Shown here: one piece after another, positions 19,297 through 28,602 of the stretch | How positions within the stretch are numbered: position 1 is the stretch's first letter | Layout of the letters: each line of letters opens with the position of its first letter | NCBI GenBank assembly: GCA_005776585.1 | Contig: SXOX01000331.1 | Location: 1 to 64,000 of the forward strand | Length of the DNA stretch: 64,000 bases | DNA from: Pseudomonadota bacterium | GTDB taxonomy: Bacteria; Myxococcota_A; UBA9042; GCA-2863065 | Reading direction: 5' to 3' | The notes under the pieces: generated by a model | Databases searched by the model: none | Told to the model about the DNA's origin: nothing | Seen by the model: the letters and a program-made list of their open reading frames with translations, nothing else | Translations under genes and position numbers: made by a program

Positions 19297-21822
19297 ATGT
19301 CCAGCCTCGCCCCTCGCTTTCGTGTCATGAAGTTCGGCGGCTCGTCCGTCGGCACGGCCCATCGACTCGCGCGCGTCCTCGAGATCATCGAGCGCGAGCG
19401 CCAGACCGGCCCCATCGCCGTCGTCGTCTCCGCCATGGGGGACACGACCGACTGGCTCATCGACGCCGCCAAGCACGCTGCCGCGGGGGACTACCCGGCC
19501 GCGGAGCGGGAGCTCACGCGCGTCGGTGAGGTCGCGGTAGCCACCATTCGGCACGTGCTTGCGCTTCGCCCGAGCCCGGATGCCTCCGAGCCCGACGTGG
19601 AGTCGCTCGTGTCGGGCTTCATTGGGGAGCTCCGTCAGCTGCTCTTCGGCATCAGCCTGCTCCGAGAGCGCACCGCGCAGAGCCAGGACCTCGTCTTGTC
19701 CTTTGGTGAGCGCCTCTCGGCCACGCTCGTGAGCGCCGTGCTCAGCTATCGCGGTCTGCCCTCGGTCTACGTCGATGCCCGCCGGTGGGTGGTCACCGAC
19801 GCGAAGTTCGGCACGGCAACCGTGGACTGGGAAGAGACGCGGCGTAAAGTTCGCGAGCTGCGTCGCGAGTGGGACGGCGTCGTCCCCATCCACACCGGCT
19901 TCATCGGACTGACCCCGGATGGGCGCACCACCACGCTCGGGCGCAACGGCTCGGACTACACCGCGACGCTGCTCGGCCGCGGGCTCGACGCCACCGAGGT
20001 CACGGTGTGGACGGACGTCTCCGGCGTCATGACCGCGGACCCGGGCATCGTGGCCGAGGCCTACCCGCTCAACCGGCTGTCGTACATGGAGGCCGTCGAG
20101 CTCGCGAACTACGGCGCGCGGCTCTTTCACCCGCGCACCATGATCCCGCTCATCGAGTCCGGCATCCCGATGCGCATCCGCTCGACGACCGACGAGGCGT
20201 CCTCGGGCACGGTCATCGACGCCGTCGGTGCGCTGGACCGGGCGCGGCCCACGTCGGTAGCCTCGCTCGAGCGCCTGGCCATCGTCGACATCGAGTGGCG
20301 CCGGCTCGCGGTGCCCGCTCAGATTGGCCGTCGCGTGCTGCATGCGCTCGAGACGGCCGGCGTGACCGTCTGGATGGCCTCGCAGGCGGCTCACGGCCAG
20401 GCCGTCGCGGTGGTCGTTCCGCTCGCGGAGCTCGACACCGCCAAGGCGGCCATTCAGTCGGAGCTCTCCGAAGAGCTCGAGAAGCACGAGGTCGAGCCGG
20501 TCGGGGTGCGCTCCCCGGTCACGCTGCTGACGCTCGTCTGTGAGACGATGGGCAAGAGCCCCAACGTCTCTGGCCGCTTCTTTGGCGCGTTGGGCAGCAT
20601 CGGCGTGGACGTCCACGCGATTGCGCAGGGCGCCAGCGAGCGCTCCATCTCGTGTGTCATTTCGGCAGCCGATACGCCCATCGCCGTGAGAACGGTGCAT
20701 GCGGCCTTCAACTTCGCCCACGAGGTCGTGTCCCTGGTCGTGCTCGGCAAGGGCACCGTGGGCAGCCAACTCCTCCAGCAGATCGAGGCTCAGCGCGAGG
20801 TGCTCCGGCGCGACCATGGCGTGCTCGTACGGGTCGTCGGGATCTGCGGCGCGACGCAGGCCGTCTTCGACGACCGCGGCGACGGCATCGTGGACTGGCA
20901 GACGGCGTGGAAGGGCGCGCGGCCGCATGCGGAGCTCGGCGGGGTGGCCGGGCTGCTCGACCGCCTGCGTCGTCTCTCGGTGCCCATCCTGGTGGACTGC
21001 ACCTCGGCCGATGCCATGGAGCGGCTCTACCTCGAGGCGTTTCAGCGCGGAATTCACGTCGTTGGGGCCAACAAGAAGCCGCTCGCCGGAACGACCATGA
21101 CCGCGCTCCAGGACCTGATGGCCGGCGCCCGCCGCCACCACCGGGCTTATCGCTACGAGACGACCGTGGGCGCGAGCCTGCCGGTCATCGAGACGCTCAA
21201 GAACCTCATTCGCACCGGCGATCGCGTCCAGCTCATCGAGGGCAGCTTCTCTGGGACGCTCGGCTACCTGACCAACGAGGTCATGGCCGGCGTGCCGCTG
21301 TCACAGGCCGTGCAGGTCGCCCGCGACCTGGGCTACACGGAGCCGCAGCCCCAGGACGACCTGTCCGGGCTGGATGTCGCGCGCAAGGCCCTCATCCTCG
21401 CGCGCGAGCTGGGCCTGAGGCTCGAGATCGACGACGTCCTGGTTGAGCCTCTCGTCCCCGCGGAGCTGCTCGCCGAGACCGACGTGCCGCGCTTCCTCGC
21501 GCGACTGGAGGCCATCGACACGGACTTCAGCGCCCGCATCGCAAGCTACCGGCAGCGAGGCGAGACCTTGCGCTACCTCGCGCGCATCGATCCCGAGGCC
21601 GCGGCCTCGGGGCGTCCCGTGATGACGGTCGGGCCCGTGGCCATCCCGGCTGATCACCCGGCCGTGCGGCTGCGCGGCTCCGAGGCGTTCGTGGCCTTCA
21701 CCACGGAGCGGTATCGCGCCTACCCCCTCATCGTCCAAGGCGCTGGCGCGGGCGGCGCGGTCACGGCCGCGGGCGTCCTGGCCGACGTGCTGGCCATCGC
21801 CCAGTCGCTGCGCGGACAGTGA
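19297..21822 (+). CDS. Bifunctional aspartokinase / homoserine dehydrogenase
   Basis: N-terminal MKFGGSSVGTAHRL, ACT region, then homoserine dehydrogenase VLGKGTVGSQLLQQ... GANKKPLA... ETTVGASLPVIETL. Confidence 0.93.
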   Translation: MSSLAPRFRVMKFGGSSVGTAHRLARVLEIIERERQTGPIAVVVSAMGDTTDWLIDAAKHAAAGDYPAAERELTRVGEVAVATIRHVLALRPSPDASEPDVESLVSGFIGELRQLLFGISLLRERTAQSQDLVLSFGERLSATLVSAVLSYRGLPSVYVDARRWVVTDAKFGTATVDWEETRRKVRELRREWDGVVPIHTGFIGLTPDGRTTTLGRNGSDYTATLLGRGLDATEVTVWTDVSGVMTADPGIVAEAYPLNRLSYMEAVELANYGARLFHPRTMIPLIESGIPMRIRSTTDEASSGTVIDAVGALDRARPTSVASLERLAIVDIEWRRLAVPAQIGRRVLHALETAGVTVWMASQAAHGQAVAVVVPLAELDTAKAAIQSELSEELEKHEVEPVGVRSPVTLLTLVCETMGKSPNVSGRFFGALGSIGVDVHAIAQGASERSISCVISAADTPIAVRTVHAAFNFAHEVVSLVVLGKGTVGSQLLQQIEAQREVLRRDHGVLVRVVGICGATQAVFDDRGDGIVDWQTAWKGARPHAELGGVAGLLDRLRRLSVPILVDCTSADAMERLYLEAFQRGIHVVGANKKPLAGTTMTALQDLMAGARRHHRAYRYETTVGASLPVIETLKNLIRTGDRVQLIEGSFSGTLGYLTNEVMAGVPLSQAVQVARDLGYTEPQPQDDLSGLDVARKALILARELGLRLEIDDVLVEPLVPAELLAETDVPRFLARLEAIDTDFSARIASYRQRGETLRYLARIDPEAAASGRPVMTVGPVAIPADHPAVRLRGSEAFVAFTTERYRAYPLIVQGAGAGGAVTAAGVLADVLAIAQSLRGQ

Positions 21823-21890
21823 CGCGCGTCCTCCGCACCGCGATCGCGCCAAATTTCGAGGAAACGGCCGCGTCTGCTAGGCTGCGCCTC

Positions 21891-24518
21891 GTGCGTTCAG
21901 TCGAACTCAAGCGACCTCTGCCGGTGCTGTGCTCTTCGTGGCTTGCGCTCGTGTCTGTGGCCTGTGCCACAGCGCCGGTCACGACCCGCCCGGGCGAGGG
22001 CTCATTGCAGTCGCAGCTCGAAGTCGAGAACCGCTCGCTGCACGTGCAGCGCGTCTCGGTAGACGGCTGGGAGCTAGGGGAAGTCGCCGCGGGCACACGC
22101 GCGCGTCTGGGTCCCGTCGAACCCGGACGTCGCCGTGTGACCGCGTTTGTCACCGGGCGCGTGGCGACGCTCGACCGCGAAGAGGCCTTCCTCGGTGGCC
22201 AGGTCACGCGCGTCTCTATCGTCCCCGCCGAGGCGCCGCTTGCCTCGCCCGCGCCATTTGGGACGTTGGAGCTCGAGAACGCGTCCCGCCAGGATCTCCT
22301 CGTCGAGCTGGATGACCGCGCGCCCATGCGCTTGCTGCCGGGGGATCGGCGGCGATTGACGGACGTGCAGGTCGGCGAACGTGCGCTCCGCCTTCGGGTG
22401 CCCGAGACTCGTTACCGCAGGCACCTCACGGTGCCCGTCCTCGAGGGCGACGCGGTCGTCCGCGCAGTGCTGCGGGTCGAGACGGGCAGCCTGCGTATCG
22501 TCAACCCCACGACCGAGGTCGTGCTCGTCCGCATCGATGACGCACAGCCCACGCCCGTCGCGCCCGGCGCCGAGGTCACCCTCTCTGAGGTGTTGGCCAC
22601 CGTGCACACGTTGACCGCACACGGTGAGCGTACGGGCATCGAGCATCGTCGCACCGTGCAGCTCACGGCCGACACGACGCTGAGCTGGGATCTCTCGGCC
22701 TCCGGCGGTCGGCTCTCCATCGTCAACAAGACGGGAGAGGGCCTGGCCGTGAGCTGGCCGGGCGGAGGCGCCGAGCTCGCGGCGGGGAAGTCGTTGAGCG
22801 TCGAGCGGCTCGGCCCGGGCCCGGTCGCGGTCGAGGCGCGTGGCGTGAAGACGGGCCACATTTTTGCCTCGGTGGTCTCGTTGGGGCCGGGTCGCGAGAC
22901 CGTGTGGACGCCCAGGGCGGGCGAAGGCACCCTCGTCGTGCGCAACGGCCTCCCGGAGGACGTCGAGCTCCGACACGGGGAGCGCGTGCTGGGCCGCGTC
23001 GCGCCGGATCAGGTCGCGACCTTCGACGGGCTGCCGGAAGGACCGGTCACGCTGTCGACGCGCGGCCTCTCCTCGTACACCGAGCGCAGGCATCGCGTGG
23101 TGATCTCCTGTGCGCGCTCGGCGCACCTGCGCGTCCGGGCGCCCGTCGCCCGCCTGCTCGTCGAGAACTCGCTGAACGAGACCCTCCGCGTCTACCTCGA
23201 CGCCAAGCCCATCGGCACCGTCGAGCCCCAAGGGCGCACCGTCTTCACGCATGTGCCGCGCGGCGCGCACCTGCTGGAGGCCGCCCCGGCACGCGGCGCG
23301 CCCATTCGCACGACGCTGACCCTGACGACGTCGTCTCGCTGGTCGGTCGCGGTCAGCACGGGCGCGCTCGTCATCGAGAATCGCTCGGGCGAGCCGCTCC
23401 TGCTTCCGCCCGCGTGGCGCACGACCGACGACGCCCTCGCCGACGGGGCCTCAATCACCGTGCGGCTCCCGCCTGGGCCCCGAATCGCGCACACGACCGG
23501 TAAGGCATCCGGCCTCCGCTACACGCGGCGGGTCCTGCTGCGGCCGGAGCCAGCGGACGGTGTCACCTGGGTCGTTCACCCGCAGCGAGGCGCCGTGCAC
23601 GTCTTCAATCGAACGGGCGAGCGCCAGCACGTGCACATCGACGGCGATCTCATCGCCACGCTGCGACCCCGCTCCTCCCGGGTCCTGGCCGTGACTCCGG
23701 GTGCCCGCCGGCTCATGGCGGTCGGCAAGCGAACGAATGACGTCACCGAATCGACGGTCCTTGCCCGCGCTGCCGTGGCGGCCACGTGGGAGATTCGCGC
23801 CCGTCTCGGCGTCGTCCGCGTCGAGAACCGAACGAACGAGACGCTGGACCTCACGCTCTCCTCAGAGCATCCCACGGCAGAGGCCCGTGGCGAGGCCCTC
23901 GGCGTCGCTGCTCCCGGTCAGATCAAGAGCTTTGGCCCCTGGCCCACGGGGCGACGCTGGCTGACCGCGCAAGGGCGTTGGAGCCGCGTGCTCTATCGCA
24001 CGGCGGTGGAGGTCTCTCCGGGGGTCGTCGCGCGCTGGTCCATCGAGCCCGCCCGCGGCGTCGTCGTCGTCGAGAACCGTCGGGACGAGGCCGTGCGGGT
24101 GCTCGTCGATCACGTCGAGGTCGGCGAGGTCGGCGCGCGGCCTGAAGACGGACCGGCGCCGCGAGCGCAGTTCGTCGTTCCCATCGGCGGTCGGTGGGTG
24201 GAGCTCGTCGGACGCCGCACCTTCGAGTCGATGCGCCGCCAGGTTCGCGTGCGGCACGACCGCGCTGTGGACTGCGTCGCCGACGCTGGCCCCGCCGCCA
24301 TCTTGGTTGACAATCGCACGCCGTCCCCGGTGACGATTCGCGTCGGCGACCGTGTCGCCGGCATCGCGCTGCCTCACCAACGGGAGCGGATCGCGCTCCT
24401 GGAGCGCGGAGAGATCGTCGTCCGGGCGATCTCTGGCGACGACTCTCGCATGGCGTGGCAGCGCCGCTTCGTCGTAGACGGGGACCGCCTCTTGAACTGG
24501 ACCATCACCGCGCCATGA
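21891..24518 (+). CDS. Large lipoprotein of about 11 degenerate beta-rich repeats
   Basis: Lipobox VSVAC; repeated G-x-[LV]-x-[VI]-x-N motif every 74-82 aa; GTG start 21891, 7 nt after TAGGCT box (track ORF starts at 21819). Confidence 0.75.
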   Translation: MRSVELKRPLPVLCSSWLALVSVACATAPVTTRPGEGSLQSQLEVENRSLHVQRVSVDGWELGEVAAGTRARLGPVEPGRRRVTAFVTGRVATLDREEAFLGGQVTRVSIVPAEAPLASPAPFGTLELENASRQDLLVELDDRAPMRLLPGDRRRLTDVQVGERALRLRVPETRYRRHLTVPVLEGDAVVRAVLRVETGSLRIVNPTTEVVLVRIDDAQPTPVAPGAEVTLSEVLATVHTLTAHGERTGIEHRRTVQLTADTTLSWDLSASGGRLSIVNKTGEGLAVSWPGGGAELAAGKSLSVERLGPGPVAVEARGVKTGHIFASVVSLGPGRETVWTPRAGEGTLVVRNGLPEDVELRHGERVLGRVAPDQVATFDGLPEGPVTLSTRGLSSYTERRHRVVISCARSAHLRVRAPVARLLVENSLNETLRVYLDAKPIGTVEPQGRTVFTHVPRGAHLLEAAPARGAPIRTTLTLTTSSRWSVAVSTGALVIENRSGEPLLLPPAWRTTDDALADGASITVRLPPGPRIAHTTGKASGLRYTRRVLLRPEPADGVTWVVHPQRGAVHVFNRTGERQHVHIDGDLIATLRPRSSRVLAVTPGARRLMAVGKRTNDVTESTVLARAAVAATWEIRARLGVVRVENRTNETLDLTLSSEHPTAEARGEALGVAAPGQIKSFGPWPTGRRWLTAQGRWSRVLYRTAVEVSPGVVARWSIEPARGVVVVENRRDEAVRVLVDHVEVGEVGARPEDGPAPRAQFVVPIGGRWVELVGRRTFESMRRQVRVRHDRAVDCVADAGPAAILVDNRTPSPVTIRVGDRVAGIALPHQRERIALLERGEIVVRAISGDDSRMAWQRRFVVDGDRLLNWTITAP

Positions 24519-24567
24519 CTGAGACGCCATGACCCTACCGCCGCAAGCACTTCTCTCGTCGGGCTCC

Positions 24568-25623
24568 ATGACGAGGCGCGCCTCACGTGTCGCTGCCCTC
24601 GTCGCCATGTCCGTCCTCGGGCTCACGGCCAGCTGTCGTGGCGCAGGTAGTGGCTCCGGCAACCCAGCGCTGGTTCAGCCGCTTCCGCCCATTCCCTTGC
24701 CCCCGCCGGCCGATCCCGCGGTGACCGAGGCGCGCGAGGAGCGCCGAGTCGCACGAGACGCGGCCATCACCGAGCGTTCGCAACGCCGGGCGGAGCATCT
24801 GAGCGATCAGATCGAGCGGATCGAGCGCGTCACTATCCGCAGCCGTGGGCGCGTTCAAGTCGTCGCCGCGTTGCGCTCGGCCCTCGAGGACGCCCCTGAA
24901 GGACTGTCCCTCACCCGCGTCGAGGCCATCGGGGCGTCGTGGTCGGGGCACGGCCTCGCACGCGCTCGGGTCGACGTCGCGACTTTTCTTGGCGTCGTCG
25001 GACGTGGCGTCGGCCTCGACCCGATCTCGCCAGCGACGGTCACGTTGCTCGAGCGCACCGATCTGGCCAAGGCACCGACGACTCCGCCCGCCCGCGGCGC
25101 GGTCGTCGAGCCCATTCGCTTCGAGTTCGGCTTCATCCATCCCAGCGCGCCCGGCGCTTCGCGGGTGCTCGCGATTCGCATCGTCGACGAGCTCGAGCTG
25201 CCCGTGCGCCCGGAATCCCCCGAGCTTCGACGGAAGGACGCCGACCCCGCCGCCGTCGCTTCGAGCGCCATTGGCGCGCTGGACCACGTCTCGGCGCTCG
25301 AGACGCAGTGGTCCGCGCTCGCCTCGCGCTTCCTCAGGCGCGCTCGCAGCGGCGCGACGTTCGACGACCGCGGCATCCGGGGCAACCTCGTGCACGCCGG
25401 CCTGGTCGACGTCGCCGCCGAGCCCGCCGCGCCTGTGCCCATCGATCGCTTTCCGGCCCGCCGCGTGACGGCGCAGGCCTCCGGCTCCCTCGACGTGGTC
25501 CATGTCGCGCTGGAGCGGCTCGTGAGCCAGTCTCTCGTCATCGGAGATCTCGTCCTCGGCGCCGACGCGGCCCGCGAGGAGACCTTTGCCTGTCGCTTCG
25601 CGGTCTACGAGCTCGCCGAGTAG
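24568..25623 (+). CDS. Uncharacterised lipoprotein
   Basis: MTRRASRVAALVAMSVLGLTASCRG lipoprotein signal; no recognised domain. Confidence 0.6.
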   Translation: MTRRASRVAALVAMSVLGLTASCRGAGSGSGNPALVQPLPPIPLPPPADPAVTEAREERRVARDAAITERSQRRAEHLSDQIERIERVTIRSRGRVQVVAALRSALEDAPEGLSLTRVEAIGASWSGHGLARARVDVATFLGVVGRGVGLDPISPATVTLLERTDLAKAPTTPPARGAVVEPIRFEFGFIHPSAPGASRVLAIRIVDELELPVRPESPELRRKDADPAAVASSAIGALDHVSALETQWSALASRFLRRARSGATFDDRGIRGNLVHAGLVDVAAEPAAPVPIDRFPARRVTAQASGSLDVVHVALERLVSQSLVIGDLVLGADAAREETFACRFAVYELAE

Positions 25624-25732
25624 CGGCTCCGTGTCGTGGGTGACGGCCTGCACTGGACACCCCGTCGCGATCTGGCCTATCGCTTGACGATTGAATTGTG
25701 CCTGCTCAAGACATGGGCTAGGATTGCCCTCA

Positions 25733-26992
25733 ATGCCCAGCATGGCCATCCGCCACCTGATTCATCTCCTCAATGCGCCAAGTGCGGTTGCGGCGGTACA
25801 CCAGCTTTCCGCGGAGGAGACGCGGATCGGCCGCGATCTGCCGTTGCCGGGCCTTACCGTCTCCGATGCGCGCATGAGCCGCACGCATGCGCGGCTCCGC
25901 TGGAACGACCGCTCGATCTTCGTCGTCGTCGAGGACCTTGGCTCGAAGAACGGCGTCTTCGTCAACGGGCAACGGACCATCTCGCGCGCACTTGCCGACG
26001 GTGACGTCATTCGCCTCGGAGACACGGTCATCGCCTATGAGCAGGCGCCTGCCACAGCGTGCGCTCCTGCACCCGAGTTCGCCTCACCTGGCATCTTTAG
26101 CGGCCCTTCGGTCGCCGCGGCACGGCTTCGGCGCGACCTGGAGGCCGTCCGTGAGTCGACCGCGCCGCTGCTCTTCTATGGCGAGTCCGGGTCGGGCCGC
26201 GAGTCGGCCGCGCGACTGCTGCACGCGCGCCGCTCGAGCACCGGCGCGTTTACCCTGGTACGCAGCTCGCCTGCGGCGCCCCTCGACGTCAAGGCGCTCG
26301 ACGCGACGCTCTCGCTCTCGGGCGCTCACTCGGCCGATACTCTCTATGTCGATGGGCTCGCGGACGTCGAGCCGGACGCGCAGCTCGCGCTCGTCCGGCT
26401 TCTTGCAGAGGCTTCAGAGCGTCGACCCCACGTGGTTGTGGCCAGCACGTTCGATCTCCGAGTGGGAACCCTGGCGAGCCGCGTGTTGCCCGATCTCGCC
26501 TCGCGGCTCCTGCCGCACATGATCTCGGTCCCGTCGCTTCGACGGCGTCGGCCGGACATCGTCGCGGTGCTGCGCCACCTCACTGGAGACGTGCGCTTGA
26601 CCGGCGATGCCTGCGAGGGCCTCGCCATCGCAGGCTGGCCGGGCAACCTGCGGGAGCTCGTCTCGGTCATCCGCCGCGCCTCTACTGCACCGTCGATTGA
26701 TGGTCGCCTGGACCTCGATGCGCTGCCGGAGGTCTTCTCGCGTCCGATTCGACGGCGGCTCACCGCACCTCAGACCACGACCGTGGCCTTCAGCCGTCCT
26801 TCCGCCGCGGATCTGGCCGCGGCCCTCGACCGCTTCGAAGGGCGCGTCGCCGACGTCGCGATTCACTACCAGAAGTCCCGCCTCCAGATCATGCGCTGGA
26901 TGGAGCGCTACGGAATTCCCGTCCCCGGAGGCGTGACGGGCGTGGCGGATGTCACTGAGACGGCGTCCAGCGAACTCTTCGAGCTCGACTGA
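25733..26992 (+). CDS. FHA-domain protein with degenerate sigma54-activator AAA and HTH regions
   Basis: FHA core TRIGRDLPLPGLTVSDARMSRTHARLRW...DLGSKNGVFVNGQ; AAA-like GESGSGRES, VDGLADVEPDAQLALVRLLAE, WPGNLREL; lacks GAFTGA. Confidence 0.8.
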   Translation: MPSMAIRHLIHLLNAPSAVAAVHQLSAEETRIGRDLPLPGLTVSDARMSRTHARLRWNDRSIFVVVEDLGSKNGVFVNGQRTISRALADGDVIRLGDTVIAYEQAPATACAPAPEFASPGIFSGPSVAAARLRRDLEAVRESTAPLLFYGESGSGRESAARLLHARRSSTGAFTLVRSSPAAPLDVKALDATLSLSGAHSADTLYVDGLADVEPDAQLALVRLLAEASERRPHVVVASTFDLRVGTLASRVLPDLASRLLPHMISVPSLRRRRPDIVAVLRHLTGDVRLTGDACEGLAIAGWPGNLRELVSVIRRASTAPSIDGRLDLDALPEVFSRPIRRRLTAPQTTTVAFSRPSAADLAAALDRFEGRVADVAIHYQKSRLQIMRWMERYGIPVPGGVTGVADVTETASSELFELD

Positions 26993-27030
26993 GCCTTTCG
27001 CCATTGGCCTGGGTCGGCTATGGTCCCCGC

Positions 27031-28602
27031 GTGGTACCGACTGTTCGACGCCGTTCGCCGGTTCCGAAGGGCGTCACACTTCTGGGAGCGTGGCTGTTCA
27101 GTCTGGCGTTGGCCTGGGTGCCCGCCCGCGCTCAGGGCGCCGAAACGGACCCTGAGGCGATTAGCAGCGACGTGGGCCCTCTCGCCCCGGCGCCAGTCGA
27201 CAGTGATGCCACTCTAGTGACCGCGCCTGAGGCTGAGGACGTTGCGCCCGCGTTGGCCGCCCCTACCGACGCCTCGGCAGTGCCTCCCGCGAGCCCTGTC
27301 GCGTCGCCATCACACGACGACGCAAACCGCCCCGCCAAGCCAACGCCCCCAGTGCCCCCGTCCAATCGGGGCATCGCCATCAAGACGATTCTCGGCCTGC
27401 TCCTCCTCCTCGGGCTCTCCTACCTCGGGGGCCACCCGCGCATTCAGCACTTCGAGGAGCGGCTAGGCATCTCGCCGGTGGTCACGGCAGGCTTCCCCTA
27501 TGTGGCGCTCGGCGCTATCGCGAGCCTGCCGGCGGTGGACATCCTGTCGACCACGATGCTCTACGAGCTCATGCCCATTTTCGAGCTCGGCCTGGGCTGG
27601 ATCGGCTTCACGGTCGGTTTTCGCTTCGATGCGCGCCTGCTCGACTCGCTCCCGGCCTCCGCTGGCAGCCTGCTCGCCCTCAACACGCTCGTCCCGTTCG
27701 CCACGATCGTCGGCGGCTCGAGCCTCCTGCTGCTCGCCGCCGGCCAGTCGTTCTTCGACGGCCAGTTCCTGCGCGACGCCCTGATCCTCGGCACCGCCGG
27801 CGCCATGACCGGGCGCGTACTGCCACGCGACGGCGTCACTATCGTCGACCGCACGACCCGGCTCCTCCAGCTCGAGGAGCTCATCGCCATGGTCGGCCTC
27901 GTCGTGCTGGGGAGCTTCTTTCGCCCGCATGACAGTCAGGTCGCCTGGCAGCTCCCCGGCGTCGGCTGGCTCTTCCTCACGCTCGGCATGGGCGCCACGA
28001 TGGGCGTTCTTGTGTACACCGTTCTTGGCCATTTCCGCTCGGAGAGCGAGTTCCTCGTCGTCACGCTCGGCTCGCTCTCCTTCCTGGCCGGGATGGCGAG
28101 CTACCTGCGCGTGTCGGCGGTCGCGGTCTGCTTCATCGCCGGGGTCATCCTGGTCAACTTCCCAGGCCGGTTCCACGCGGATCTCCGCGCGACGCTGCAC
28201 CGCATGGAGCGTCCGACCTACCTCCTCTTTCTGGTCGTCGCCGGCGCGCTCTGGAGCTTTCAGGACTGGCAAGGCTGGGTCCTTCTGCTCATCTTCGTCG
28301 GCATGCGCTTCGCCGGAAAGCTCCTGGCCGGAGTCATCGCGCGCCGGCAGCACATCGGCGACCTGCGCCCCAGCGAGCAGCGCAAGCTCCTCGTTGGCCC
28401 GATTGGCACGCTCTCCATCGCCATCGTCGTCACGGCCCAGGACCTCTTTCAGGGTGCCACGGTGTCGTGGATCGTGACCGCCGTGATCGGCGGCGCGGCG
28501 GTGACCGAGGTCTTCGTGCAGATCGCCAACCGGGTCCGGGCCGTGGGGGACCTGCCCGCGACGCTGCCGCCCGGAGTCGAGCCCGATGGGTCGATTCCGT
28601 GA
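27031..28602 (+). CDS. Cation:proton antiporter (CPA2/Kef-type) with extended signal/Pro-rich N-terminus
   Basis: Multiple TM helices, LELGLGWIGFTVGFRFD, LILGTAGAMTGR; GTG 27031. Confidence 0.75.
   Translation: MVPTVRRRSPVPKGVTLLGAWLFSLALAWVPARAQGAETDPEAISSDVGPLAPAPVDSDATLVTAPEAEDVAPALAAPTDASAVPPASPVASPSHDDANRPAKPTPPVPPSNRGIAIKTILGLLLLLGLSYLGGHPRIQHFEERLGISPVVTAGFPYVALGAIASLPAVDILSTTMLYELMPIFELGLGWIGFTVGFRFDARLLDSLPASAGSLLALNTLVPFATIVGGSSLLLLAAGQSFFDGQFLRDALILGTAGAMTGRVLPRDGVTIVDRTTRLLQLEELIAMVGLVVLGSFFRPHDSQVAWQLPGVGWLFLTLGMGATMGVLVYTVLGHFRSESEFLVVTLGSLSFLAGMASYLRVSAVAVCFIAGVILVNFPGRFHADLRATLHRMERPTYLLFLVVAGALWSFQDWQGWVLLLIFVGMRFAGKLLAGVIARRQHIGDLRPSEQRKLLVGPIGTLSIAIVVTAQDLFQGATVSWIVTAVIGGAAVTEVFVQIANRVRAVGDLPATLPPGVEPDGSIP

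Noticed and set aside
19279-21141. 620-aa minus-strand ORF
   Set aside because: Antisense to the clearly coding aspartokinase/homoserine dehydrogenase.
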